Positions 1 to 7,915 of a DNA stretch of 29,562 bases are shown here, piece by piece. Source of the stretch: Pontibacterium sp049599735 (GTDB lineage: Bacteria; Pseudomonadota; Gammaproteobacteria; Pseudomonadales; Balneatricaceae). The notes beneath the pieces are model-generated. The model worked only from the letters and a program-made list of their open reading frames with translations. It did not search any database and was not told the DNA's origin. The position numbers were made by a program, and so were the translations under genes. The number at the start of each line of letters is the position of its first letter. The stretch's first letter is position 1. Where the stretch lies: assembly GCA_049599735.1 (NCBI GenBank), contig JBMYOX010000045.1:1-29562 (forward strand), written 5' to 3'.

Positions 1-563
1 GCCCAACCTCAACAACGTCATTCCCGCGAAGGCGGGAATCCATCAACCACAGCGCTCCAATCAAATAGTTGGATCCCCGCATACACGAGGATGACGAAAC
101 TGTAGCCTCCCGCACTGCTTATAGCTCACTGCCCAACCTCAACAACGTCATTCCCACGAAGGCGGGAATCCATCAACCATCGTGCTCTGTTTGAATATCT
201 GGATCCCCGCATACGCGAGGATGACGGGACTGTAGCTTCCCGCACTGCTTATAGCTCACTGCCCAACCTCAACAACGTCATTCCCGCGAAAGCGGGAATC
301 CATCAACCACCGTGCTCTGTTTGAATACCTGGATCCCCGCATACGCGAGGATGACGGGGCTGGTAGCTTCCCGTACTGCTTATAGCTCACTGCCCAGCCT
401 CAACAACGTCATTCCCGCAAAAGCGGGAATCCATCAACCACAGTGCCCCGATCAAATAGTTGGATCCCCGCATGTGCGAGGATGACGAAACTGTAGCTTC
501 CCGCACTGCTTATAGCTCACTGCCCAACCTCAACAACGTCATTCCCGCGAAGGCGGGAATCCA
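1..563. repeat. Tandem array of ~130-bp units with paired REP-like palindromes
   Basis: Four complete units begin at 1, 131, 261 and 392 (lengths 130, 130, 131, 130), and a fifth is cut short at 522-563. Each starts GCCCAACCTCAACAA and contains a 27-bp palindrome-bearing motif starting CGTCATTCCCGCG and ending GGGAATCCA. About 27 bp later comes a diverged copy in the opposite orientation, starting TGGATCCCCGCAT and ending GAGGATGACG. The unit is therefore a BIME-like pair. Units 1 and 4 share one middle segment (TCAAATAGTTGG) and units 2 and 3 another (GTGCTCTGTTTGAATA), an A-B-B-A order. The array runs off the left edge of the window. Open frames across it give the VIPAKAGIH-type peptide typical of such repeats and are not genes. 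Confidence 0.93.
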
Positions 564-579
564 CCAGTTTGAACAGCCA

Positions 580-870
580 TCACTCTATAATATCCGGCCA
601 CAAATCCCGCCAGTGCGGATTATTCCGAGCAATAAAGTCTATCTTCCAACGCCGGTTCCATTTCTTTAGCTGTTTTTCCCGTGTAATGGCCAACAACATA
701 GTGTCGTGAGCTTCGTAATAGACCAGCATATGCACCGCGTATTTTTTCGTAAAACCCTCAACCTGGTTATTTTTATGCTGCCATATACGCTGTATCAGAT
801 TGCTGGTGACACCGATATATAAAGTGCCATTCTGCTGGCTGGCCAGTATATATACATAAGGCTTTTTCAT
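580..870 (-). CDS. Single-domain GIY-YIG endonuclease family protein
   Basis: This 96-residue protein is almost entirely one GIY-YIG nuclease domain of the small YhbQ/UPF0213-like kind. The signature is YVYILAS near residues 5-11 followed by LYIGVTSNL near 17-25, then an Arg three residues on (R28), the usual catalytic arrangement. A basic segment, EKQLKKWNRRWKIDFI, fills the C-terminal part. Family members are predicted metal-dependent DNA nucleases, but the small solo forms have few known roles. The ATG is preceded by AGGGATG at a workable distance. The gene stands alone, exactly 16 bp from a REP-like copy on each side (537-563 and 887-913, in opposite orientations). That suggests a functional or mobile link with the repeats, which is inference. 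Family assignment is firm; the biological role is unknown. Confidence 0.9.
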   Translation of the reverse strand: MKKPYVYILASQQNGTLYIGVTSNLIQRIWQHKNNQVEGFTKKYAVHMLVYYEAHDTMLLAITREKQLKKWNRRWKIDFIARNNPHWRDLWPDIIE

Positions 871-886
871 TGCTTACATCCCTGTA

Positions 887-913
887 TAGGTTCCCGCTTT
901 CGCGGGAATGACA
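887..913 (-). repeat. REP-like palindrome, inverted copy next to the GIY-YIG start
   Basis: This copy reads TTCCCGCTTTCGCGGGAATGACA on the plus strand, so it is the inverse of the copy at 537-563. It can form a CCCGC/GCGGG hairpin. It lies 16 bp upstream of the GIY-YIG start codon, mirroring the 16 bp between the left copy and the stop codon. Confidence 0.85.
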
Positions 914-1007
914 GTATTTAAAATTTTCTTGTACAGAATGGACGGGTAATAAGTTTCAGACTTTCCATAGCCCTCCACAATAAATACCCGCCAGTGCACC
1001 ACCCCAC

Positions 1008-1070
1008 TGGATTCCCACATGTGCGAGGATGACGGAGGTGTAACGTCATTCCCGCAAAAGCGGGAATCCA
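1008..1070. repeat. Further REP-like pair
   Basis: A minus-oriented copy (1008-1034, TGGATTCCCACATG to GGATGACG) is followed after 9 bp by a plus-oriented copy (1044-1070, CGTCATTCCCGCAAAAGCGG). The order and spacing differ from the tandem array: the two motifs face away from each other and are much closer. The stretch 871-1112 holds only these repeats and no credible gene. Confidence 0.85.
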
Positions 1071-1112
1071 TCAACCATCGCTCCCCAAGCCCGGCTCACG
1101 AGCCCTGCCGAC

Positions 1113-4100
1113 TTATCGCGCCTCTGCCACTAAACGGGCCTGGTTGAAGTCGGTTTTGCCGCTGCCAAGTACCGGTACTTCATCCACCGCATAAATAGCA
1201 GCAGGCACCATCAGCCCGGCCAACCCTCCTTTCACCAGCCGGTCACGCATATCAGACAAGTCCTGATCACTTTCCACCAGCAGTACAACTTTCTCACCTT
1301 TTTTCTCATCCGGCATATTCACGGCTACCAGTGGTAATTCGGGCTGATCAAGAATACGGCGCACTTCTCCCTCAATGGCGGTCAGGCTGACCATTTCACC
1401 ACCCAGTTTGGCAAAGCGGGAGTAACGATCCACGATAGTCAGAAAACCATCTTCATCCAGATAGCCTTTGTCACCACTTTTATACCAGCGGATACCCTGC
1501 TGCTCGACAATCACCTCAGCGGTTTTCTGTGGGTTGTTCAAATAACCTTTCATGATTTGTGTGCCGCCAATCAGGATCAGGCCTGATTCACCAACAGGAA
1601 GTTCTTCCAGTGTATCGGGATCAACAATCCTGAACGTAGAGCCCGGCAGCGCCAAACCTACCGTGCCCGCTTTAGTCCCCACCTGTACACGCCAGTCGGT
1701 GGTGGCCAGATGATCAGGCAGGTTAACACCGGCAACCGGCGTGGTTTCAGTACAGCCATACCCTTCCTGAATCGGCACCCGAAATTTTGCTTCAAAGGCA
1801 TCACGCACCCGGGCATCCAGCTTTTCTGCACCGGCCACAACCACCCGCAGGGAGGCGAGCATAATAGGATGTAGTTTACTGTTGCGGGTGTACAGCCTTA
1901 GAAAGGTGGATGTTGCACACATCAGGGTGGCTTTATAACGGGCTACACCTTTGCCAATATTCGCCGCATCGGTCGGGTCGGGATGGCAAATCACCGGGAT
2001 GCCTTCAATCAATGGCATAAAGCAGGTGACTGTTAAACCAAACGCATGGAATAACGGCAGGGTTGCCATAATGCGATCATCTGCCCGTATATTCAGCACA
2101 TCGGCGGTCTGGCGCAAATTACCCATAATATTACGGTGACTCAGCATCACACCTTTAGGTGCACCTTCACTGCCTGAAGAGAACATGATAGCCGCCACAT
2201 CTTCCACATCAGTGCGTTTACAAAGCACCCACTGCAACAGCGCACGGGGTAACAACCGGATCATAGCCAGCGTTGTCAGGGCTTCGATTTTACTCACCCG
2301 TGCTTTGATATCTTCCATATAAAGCACATCACGCCCGGCAAGCAGTGTTTCAACATCCACACCCCGCGCCTTCAGTTTGGCCACAAATTTATGTGCTGTA
2401 ACAATGGTACTGATTTCAGACTGAGCCAACGCAGATAACATCGCATCCGGCGCTGCAGTGAAGTTCATATTCACCACCGTTTTGCCCGCCATCAAAGCAG
2501 CCATATTGGCGATAGAACCGGCCGCCGTGGTGGGCATCAGCAAACCAATATTCTGACCTTGTGTATGTCGAATACGGCGTGAAAAAATTACACAACCGGT
2601 CAGCAAACGCAGATGAGTCAACGGTTCGGCTTTCACTTCGCTGATCGCCCATTCTGTAGGCGCAGCTTTGGCTGTACGAATAAACGCCTGCGGAATCGTC
2701 TCCATAGTTGCAGTATGTTCATCCCAGGCATGGATCGACAGTTCCAGCACTTTCTTTTTCACTGTGCTGGCCGGACTGTTAATCAGCAATGGCGGGCCAA
2801 ACGCCATAATCACATCCCGCCTCAGACGTTCCCGGCGTAACTCCTTCATTTTATCTGTCGAACGAGAGAACCAGCTTCCCCACAAGCCCCGCAGATAAAA
2901 CGGTATAATCACACCTTCTGCATCCTCACAGGCCCGTTCAAAACCTTTTTTGAATTCCGCAATCTGACCGGTATGACTGATAGAGCCTTCAGGAAACAGG
3001 CAAACTACCTTGCCTTCATTCAGCAGTTGATTAACCTGCTTTAAAGCCGTGCGGGTGCGGGCACCGGAAATCGGAATTACCCCATAAAGATCCAGAAACC
3101 ACTTAAGATACCATCGCTCATAAATGCTGCGGTCCATCACAAAATGTACATGACGCGGACAGGCCATCTGGATCATCGCCCAGTCGAGCCAGCTGATATG
3201 ATTACCCAGCAGCAACGTGCCTTTGCCATCCTCAGGCAGGTTTTCAAAACCCAGCACCTGCAGCTTGTATTTGCGCCTCATCAGGCCCAGTACAATCAGA
3301 CGAATCGTGGCTTCAGGCACAGAATGAATCGCCAGATAAACCCCCGCCGCACCTAATGCCGCCAGCAGCCAGAGCAACCAAAGCGCATCAACCCCCAGAT
3401 AGGCACAAACCACGGTTAACACCAGAAAGCCAAACATCGCCAGGTTCTGGATAAAGTTATTACCCGCCAGCACCCGCCCGGTTTCATCGGCACTGGCATT
3501 AAACTGAATCAGAGCATTAAGCGGTACGTTTAACAGGGCCCCAAAAAGCCCGATGATCAGAAAAACACCACCCTGTAACAGGATGTTGTCCAGTTGTGGC
3601 AGCGCAATCAGGCCCGCCGTTACACCAATCGCCCCTAAGGGAATTAAGCGCACGTTGATATAGTGTTTGGAGAAACGCCCCGCCAGCAGGGAGCCCAGCA
3701 TAATCCCAATGCCAGCCAGCGCCATAACCCCCTGAATAACAAAGGTATTATGCTCATCAAGATAATCTTCAGCAAAAGCCGGAAATACGGCCAGCATCAC
3801 CTGACAAATCGACCAGAACAATGCCAGCCCCACAATGGACAGCCAGATAGGGCGATGACTGAAAATCAGCGCCAGATTACTTTTTAAAGTTTTTCCACTG
3901 CGGTATTCAGCCCAGTTAAAACGGCTGTCAGTGGCAATTTCCTGCGTCCGCGGCAAACGGTACGCCAGTATTAACTCCAGCAAAGCACCCGCCACCAGAA
4001 ACCAGCCCAGCGGTGCGACCAGTTGCAGGCTGTCTTCCGGTGACATCTGCTCCGCCCCTTCAAGGCGCATTTCAAACAGCAGTGAAAACACCAGAATACC

Positions 4101-4559
4101 CGCCAGAATAGAGATCATGCTGGCAGCCTGCATCCAGCCATTGCCTTCACTCAGATTATCGGCCCCCACCAGCTCTTTGATGTAGCCAAACTTGGCCGGT
4201 GAGTAAAACGCACTTTGCACCGCAAGAATAAAGGTCAGTGCAAAAGCGACAATAAAGAGGCCCTGGTAATAGCAGAAGGTGATCAACAATGTGATCAACA
4301 CCGCCGCCCAGGCCGATTTTTTCATTACCTCGTTTTTAGGGTATTTATCCGCAATATAACCACAAGGGGTAAACAGCATAAAAAACGGCAGTAAAATCAA
4401 GCCATTAACGATCGCTGTGAGTAAAATCTGCAACTCACCATCATAAGCTTTAAACAAGGTATTCTGGATGATGATTTTATGGCCCGAATCCACAAAGGCA
4501 TTAATAAACGCCATCGAGATAAACGCGATAAATCCTTTAAAACCCAGTAATGATTTCAT
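1113..4559 (-). CDS. aas: Fused lysophospholipid transporter / acyltransferase / acyl-ACP synthetase (LplT-Aas type)
   Basis: The 1148-residue protein joins three functions that Escherichia coli splits between LplT and Aas. Residues 1-415 are a 12-helix MFS transporter. Residues 430-625 are a PlsC-type acyltransferase with the NHISWLD box (453-459, His and Asp of HX4D) and FPEGSIS (522-528). Residues 640-1148 are an AMP-forming acyl ligase with the phosphate-binding SSGSEGAPKG (794-803), YGCTETTPV (934-942), SGDKG (1028-1032) and a C-terminal LGSGKTDF whose Lys1135 fits the adenylation lysine. The predicted job is to flip lysophospholipid inward, activate a fatty acid on ACP and re-acylate it. 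The ATG overlaps the stop of the upstream tetR gene by one base (TAATG) behind AAGGAG, so translation is coupled. The same three-part architecture is known in other gammaproteobacteria. Membrane location is inferred from the helices. Confidence 0.93.
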   Translation of the reverse strand: MKSLLGFKGFIAFISMAFINAFVDSGHKIIIQNTLFKAYDGELQILLTAIVNGLILLPFFMLFTPCGYIADKYPKNEVMKKSAWAAVLITLLITFCYYQGLFIVAFALTFILAVQSAFYSPAKFGYIKELVGADNLSEGNGWMQAASMISILAGILVFSLLFEMRLEGAEQMSPEDSLQLVAPLGWFLVAGALLELILAYRLPRTQEIATDSRFNWAEYRSGKTLKSNLALIFSHRPIWLSIVGLALFWSICQVMLAVFPAFAEDYLDEHNTFVIQGVMALAGIGIMLGSLLAGRFSKHYINVRLIPLGAIGVTAGLIALPQLDNILLQGGVFLIIGLFGALLNVPLNALIQFNASADETGRVLAGNNFIQNLAMFGFLVLTVVCAYLGVDALWLLWLLAALGAAGVYLAIHSVPEATIRLIVLGLMRRKYKLQVLGFENLPEDGKGTLLLGNHISWLDWAMIQMACPRHVHFVMDRSIYERWYLKWFLDLYGVIPISGARTRTALKQVNQLLNEGKVVCLFPEGSISHTGQIAEFKKGFERACEDAEGVIIPFYLRGLWGSWFSRSTDKMKELRRERLRRDVIMAFGPPLLINSPASTVKKKVLELSIHAWDEHTATMETIPQAFIRTAKAAPTEWAISEVKAEPLTHLRLLTGCVIFSRRIRHTQGQNIGLLMPTTAAGSIANMAALMAGKTVVNMNFTAAPDAMLSALAQSEISTIVTAHKFVAKLKARGVDVETLLAGRDVLYMEDIKARVSKIEALTTLAMIRLLPRALLQWVLCKRTDVEDVAAIMFSSGSEGAPKGVMLSHRNIMGNLRQTADVLNIRADDRIMATLPLFHAFGLTVTCFMPLIEGIPVICHPDPTDAANIGKGVARYKATLMCATSTFLRLYTRNSKLHPIMLASLRVVVAGAEKLDARVRDAFEAKFRVPIQEGYGCTETTPVAGVNLPDHLATTDWRVQVGTKAGTVGLALPGSTFRIVDPDTLEELPVGESGLILIGGTQIMKGYLNNPQKTAEVIVEQQGIRWYKSGDKGYLDEDGFLTIVDRYSRFAKLGGEMVSLTAIEGEVRRILDQPELPLVAVNMPDEKKGEKVVLLVESDQDLSDMRDRLVKGGLAGLMVPAAIYAVDEVPVLGSGKTDFNQARLVAEAR

Positions 4560-5170
4560 TACAGCTCTCCTTGCTTTGAATGCCAGCCATCCAGATAACG
4601 ATCAACCAGACTGTCACTCATTAACTGCGGCACCATCTGCCCGCCTAAAAAAAGCTTATCGCGTAGCTTTAGCAAAGTAATACCATGTACCCCGCTCCAT
4701 AAAGTACGGGCGGCCAGGGTAATCTCTGCCTCTGTTTCCTGAGGATACAAAAGCTTCAGCGCCTGCTCGATACGGTTAAATAAATTTTCTATCGACTGCT
4801 GTAACCATTCAGGCGCATCTGTGTTATCTACTGCATTGTGTTCAAACAACAACGACCAGCGATGCGGCCATTGCTGAGCATAGTCCAGGTAAACCCGCGC
4901 ATAGGTTTTAAGACGATCACGGGCAGACAACTGTTCTGCTCCCTGATCCAGCGCAGTCTGCAAGCCCTGAAGTGTACGGGCATTGACCTGCCAGCAGAGG
5001 TCATCCAGATTCTTAAACACCAGATATAACGCACCGGCAGAATATCCAATCGCCGAAGCCACTTTACGGGTACTTAACGCCGCACCGCCCTGCTCATCCA
5101 ACAGCTTTTCGGCGGCATCCAGCGCCATTAGTTGCAACTCTTCCCGCGAGTGATCACTACGTCTGGCCAT
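4559..5170 (-). CDS. TetR family transcriptional regulator
   Basis: The 203-residue protein has a classic TetR N-terminal helix-turn-helix, with STRKVASAIGYS then AGALYLVFKNLDDL over residues 33-58. The helical ligand-binding C-terminal part shows no recognisable ligand signature. It is the first gene of a two-gene leftward operon and its stop overlaps the start of the acyltransferase fusion, so it probably controls that gene and itself in response to a lipid or fatty-acid signal; this is inference from context. AAGGGAT lies seven bases before the ATG. Two similar palindromic sites upstream (5218-5227 and 5248-5260) are good candidates for its operators. Confidence 0.9.
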   Translation of the reverse strand: MARRSDHSREELQLMALDAAEKLLDEQGGAALSTRKVASAIGYSAGALYLVFKNLDDLCWQVNARTLQGLQTALDQGAEQLSARDRLKTYARVYLDYAQQWPHRWSLLFEHNAVDNTDAPEWLQQSIENLFNRIEQALKLLYPQETEAEITLAARTLWSGVHGITLLKLRDKLFLGGQMVPQLMSDSLVDRYLDGWHSKQGEL

Positions 5171-5217
5171 TGTTCGATCCCTTAGATAACTTTTTCTTTC
5201 AAATCGCCATTTATTAA

Positions 5218-5260
5218 ACAGCGTTCAATTAATTAACAAAAGAATACTGAACAGTGTTCA
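5218..5260. promoter_or_regulatory. Candidate TetR operators upstream of the tetR-aas operon
   Basis: A perfect 13-bp palindrome, TGAACAGTGTTCA, lies at 5248-5260. A second copy of its right half with one change, ACAGCGTTCA, lies at 5218-5227, 33 bp away (about three helical turns). Both are within 100 bp of the regulator's start codon, where autoregulatory TetR sites usually lie. Binding is inferred, not shown. Confidence 0.55.
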
Positions 5261-5279
5261 CAATGTAAAGTTATAAATC

Positions 5280-5861
5280 TCGTCACAATACAGCGCTACT
5301 TAATGCTCATTGTGGAAGCCCCTACTCCAGGGGAGGTTTACAATTACTTGCTATCGTCATTCTAACATTCGGCTCTGTATCCATCCGTTCAACATGATGC
5401 TCAATGGCATGGCGAGTGCCAGACCCATTTTCCCGATTCAGAAAAGGTTGATCCGGAAAGGTTTTCAGCGGGATAGTCTTTGCATATGAACGACAATCAC
5501 ATTATTTTAAAGCTTATCTCGATCGTTTTATTGTGAGGGCTGAATAATGCTACTTTGTAACTTACCAAGTTGGGAAATCACCAGCATCGCTGGTATTCTT
5601 GCAATTTTAACATCCGGGCTAAAAAGAGCCGCGAACATATCACATCCAATATAGGCACTATGCAATTGGATGTAGTCACTACCTTGTTCCTGCTCGGTGC
5701 TTTAGCACAGTTGTTGAAAGTACCGATACAGATAGGCAGCGATTGGTTCAACAAATCAATGCTCTAAAGCGAACCTTGCGTGAAAGCTCGCAAACATGAG
5801 GGCGCAGTCCAGACTTGAACTCTTTGACAAAACCGACATAAATCATCGTAAGGAATAAGCT
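5280..5861. other. Gene-poor stretch with a hairpin and two tiny hydrophobic frames
   Basis: No standard gene is supported over about 580 bp. A stem (CCCCT ACTCC AGGGG, 5319-5333) extends through TTGT/ACAA at 5309-5343. Two 35-codon frames lie in tandem: ATG 5547 (peptide beginning MLLCNLPSWEITSIAG) and ATG 5660 (MQLDVVTTLFLLGALAQ). Each has one hydrophobic stretch. They are in different frames and lack a convincing ribosome binding site, so they may be remnants of one degraded membrane-protein gene or chance. Confidence 0.35.
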
Positions 5862-6272
5862 ATGAAACATTTAATGCCTATATTTACTCTGATTACTTGC
5901 GTATCCGCGCCATCTCTTTTTGCAAGTGAAAGTACTGATACACAGGCACTGGACAAATCATATATCGCGGGCTTTCTTGCGGGAGCGCAATTAACCGACA
6001 ACGAAATTATCCGACACTTTGATGCGGCTAATATCAGCGATCCACCGTCCGACTTTTTGATCAGGGCGTTTAAAACCCGCGTAGGAGAGCGTCCGGCAAC
6101 GGTACCTGCAACCTACTATGCCGGCTTCTGTTTACCCGAAAATATGGTGCATGATGACGTTGTAGAGGATATTCTCAAAAAAATGGGACAAAGCACCAAC
6201 AACACTCGTGTAAATAAAGCTAATATGGTATTTCAGACCTTAAGAGCTCAATATCCGTGCCAGCAACCTTAA
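5862..6272 (+). CDS. Small exported protein, possibly Rap1a/Tai-like
   Basis: The 136-residue product starts with a clear signal peptide (basic MKH, hydrophobic core, cleavage expected near SLFAS at 19-23). AAGGA lies eight bases before the ATG. The mature part has the pattern YIAGFLAGAQ, then YYAGFCLPENM, then a C-terminal FQTLRAQYPC. Two cysteines (in FCLP and YPC) could form a disulfide. The spaced C-L-P and P-C pattern resembles Rap1a/Tai-type periplasmic proteins, some of which are immunity proteins to type VI amidase effectors, but no effector gene is nearby and the match is by eye only. It lies 72 bases or more upstream of nhaA in the same direction and might share its transcript. Function unknown. 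Confidence 0.7.
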   Translation: MKHLMPIFTLITCVSAPSLFASESTDTQALDKSYIAGFLAGAQLTDNEIIRHFDAANISDPPSDFLIRAFKTRVGERPATVPATYYAGFCLPENMVHDDVVEDILKKMGQSTNNTRVNKANMVFQTLRAQYPCQQP

Positions 6273-6368
6273 ACACACTAAAAGCAGTTATCAAACCGGA
6301 TCAAATCCCTTCCAATACGCTTAATTTAAAGGGCTTATGTCTGAATGAGTAATAACAGGAAAATTGTA

Positions 6369-7769
6369 ATGAGAAGCACACGTAAACTTTTAGGAAAAGA
6401 GCACGTTGCACCCTGGGAACGCGCCCTGGATAAGGTGCTTTCTCCAATAGAAGTTTTTATCCACCGACAGACAACCAGTGGTGTTTTGCTGATGCTCTGT
6501 GCCGTGGCTGCGTTGATCATTGCAAACAGTCAATGGGCTGATGCTTATCACCACTTCTTTCAGCTCTATCTAACAATAGGCCTGGAGAATTTTCAGCTTT
6601 CGAAATCCCTTCACCATTGGATCAATGATGGCTTTATGGCCCTCTTCTTTCTCGTGGTTGGGCTGGAGTTGAAGCGTGAACTGTTAGTTGGCGAACTGGC
6701 CAACGTCAAACAAGCTATGCTGCCGATCATCGCCGCAGTTGGGGGCATGCTGGTACCTGCCCTGATCTACGTTGCCATTAACCCCACTGGTCATACTGCT
6801 GATGGTTGGGGAATTCCGATGGCAACGGACATCGCCTTTGCACTGGGTGCATTGGCGCTGCTAGGTAAACGGATTCCTCAGAGCCTGCTGATGTTTCTGG
6901 TCGCTCTAGCGATTGTTGATGACCTGGGTGCCGTCATTGTTATTGCCCTGTTTTACACCGACACCCTCAATATGACTGCTTTGGCACTGGTAGGGTTTTT
7001 CATATTTACGCTCAGCAGTCTGAATTTAAGTGGAGTACGCAGACTGTCTCCTTATCTGATTCTGGGAGCCTGTCTTTGGGTCGCGATGCTGAAAAGTGGA
7101 ATTCACGCGACCCTTGCGGGTGTCATCCTTGCGTTCACTATTCCGATGAAACCAAAATATGATCCAAAGCGATTTTTGTCGCTCATCAATGACGGCGTAC
7201 AAAAGATCAAAGATGCTTACAAGCAAAATGAAAATATCATTGTTAACGACACACTTCGCTCCAGAGTCCGCGCACTAGGAGAAGGAGCCAATTTGGTGCA
7301 GGCACCCGCTCAGATTCTGGAAAACAAGATTCACCTGCCCTCTGCCTATCTGATTATTCCTATCTTTGCGCTGGCCAATGCCGGTGTGCCGATAGACTGG
7401 TCGAATATTGGCGGGATTGTGTTCCATCCAGTCGCGATGGGCATCGGGCTGGGATTAGTAGTAGGTAAGCTAATCGGTATAGCCGGATTTACCTGGGTTG
7501 CTGTTAAGGCAGGGGTCTGCGACTTACCTAAGGGACTGAACATCCACCACATCATCGGTGTGGCCTTCATGGGCGGTATCGGTTTCACCATGTCGATCTT
7601 CATTGCTGAGCTGGGATTTGCCCAGTATCCAGCGGATCTGTTGATGGCTAAAACCGGAATCCTGTTTGCATCATTAACGGCAGGTCTGACCGGATTTATC
7701 TGGCTATATATGAGCTCACGAAAAAATGAATCACCTGACGGCGATAACAGCGATAAGAGTTTGAATTGA
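6369..7769 (+). CDS. nhaA: Na+/H+ antiporter NhaA
   Basis: The inner-membrane antiporter of the NhaA family exchanges internal Na+ or Li+ for external H+. Numbered from the ATG at 6369 (466 residues), the key features are FFLVVGLELKREL near 93-105, TDIAFALGALALLGKR from 153 with Asp154, and the ion-binding pair Asp184-Asp185 in IVDDLGAV. Lys320 (ENKIHLPSAYLI) corresponds to the conserved lysine of helix X, and HHIIGVAFMGGIGFTMSIF is the late helix motif. An insert near 270-310 (DGVQKIKDAYKQNEN) lengthens the protein beyond the E. coli form, as in other long NhaA members. I chose ATG 6369 because AGGA ends eight bases before it; an in-frame ATG at 6345 with AAAGGG further upstream is the alternative. 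The gene ends before a strong hairpin at 7811-7850. Confidence 0.95.
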   Translation: MRSTRKLLGKEHVAPWERALDKVLSPIEVFIHRQTTSGVLLMLCAVAALIIANSQWADAYHHFFQLYLTIGLENFQLSKSLHHWINDGFMALFFLVVGLELKRELLVGELANVKQAMLPIIAAVGGMLVPALIYVAINPTGHTADGWGIPMATDIAFALGALALLGKRIPQSLLMFLVALAIVDDLGAVIVIALFYTDTLNMTALALVGFFIFTLSSLNLSGVRRLSPYLILGACLWVAMLKSGIHATLAGVILAFTIPMKPKYDPKRFLSLINDGVQKIKDAYKQNENIIVNDTLRSRVRALGEGANLVQAPAQILENKIHLPSAYLIIPIFALANAGVPIDWSNIGGIVFHPVAMGIGLGLVVGKLIGIAGFTWVAVKAGVCDLPKGLNIHHIIGVAFMGGIGFTMSIFIAELGFAQYPADLLMAKTGILFASLTAGLTGFIWLYMSSRKNESPDGDNSDKSLN

Positions 7770-7810
7770 CCAACAATACGCTTTCGCATAGATAAAAGGC
7801 ATCGTGATTG

Positions 7811-7850
7811 CTCTCTGTAGTGACTAAGTAAAACGGGTCACTACAGAGAG
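7811..7850 (+). terminator. Perfect 14-bp inverted repeat after nhaA
   Basis: CTCTCTGTAGTGAC (7811-7824) and GTCACTACAGAGAG (7837-7850) pair perfectly around a 12-base loop. There is no T-tract, so it is not a standard intrinsic terminator. It could stabilise the nhaA transcript's 3' end, block read-through into hpaD or be a protein site. Confidence 0.55.
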
Positions 7851-7870
7851 CCCCGTTACAGACCCGGCTT

Positions 7871-7900
7871 TGGCTTCCCGTCTACGCGGGTATAATGAAG
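7871..7900 (-). repeat. Degenerate REP-like copy
   Basis: TGGCTTCCCGTCTACGCGGG followed by TATAATGA aligns with the inverted form of the REP-like motif at the left end (TGGATTCCCGC...GCGGGAATGA). It keeps a CCCG/CGGG stem. It lies between nhaA and hpaD and shows the family is scattered beyond the array. Confidence 0.5.
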
Positions 7901-7915
7901 ACCATTACAAAGAAT

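Noticed and set aside
1..563. Possible CRISPR array
   Set aside because: The units are ~130 bp and similar throughout, with no short repeat alternating with unique spacers and no cas genes.
460..669. 69-codon open frame with a VIPAKAGIH peptide
   Set aside because: It is a translation through the REP-like repeats and the antisense of the GIY-YIG gene.
874..1074. 66-codon minus-strand frame beginning MMDSRFCGND
   Set aside because: It is entirely made of REP-like copies and their spacer and has no protein-like content.
7346..7789. 147-codon minus-strand frame
   Set aside because: It is antisense to the conserved end of nhaA, whose family motifs are certain.
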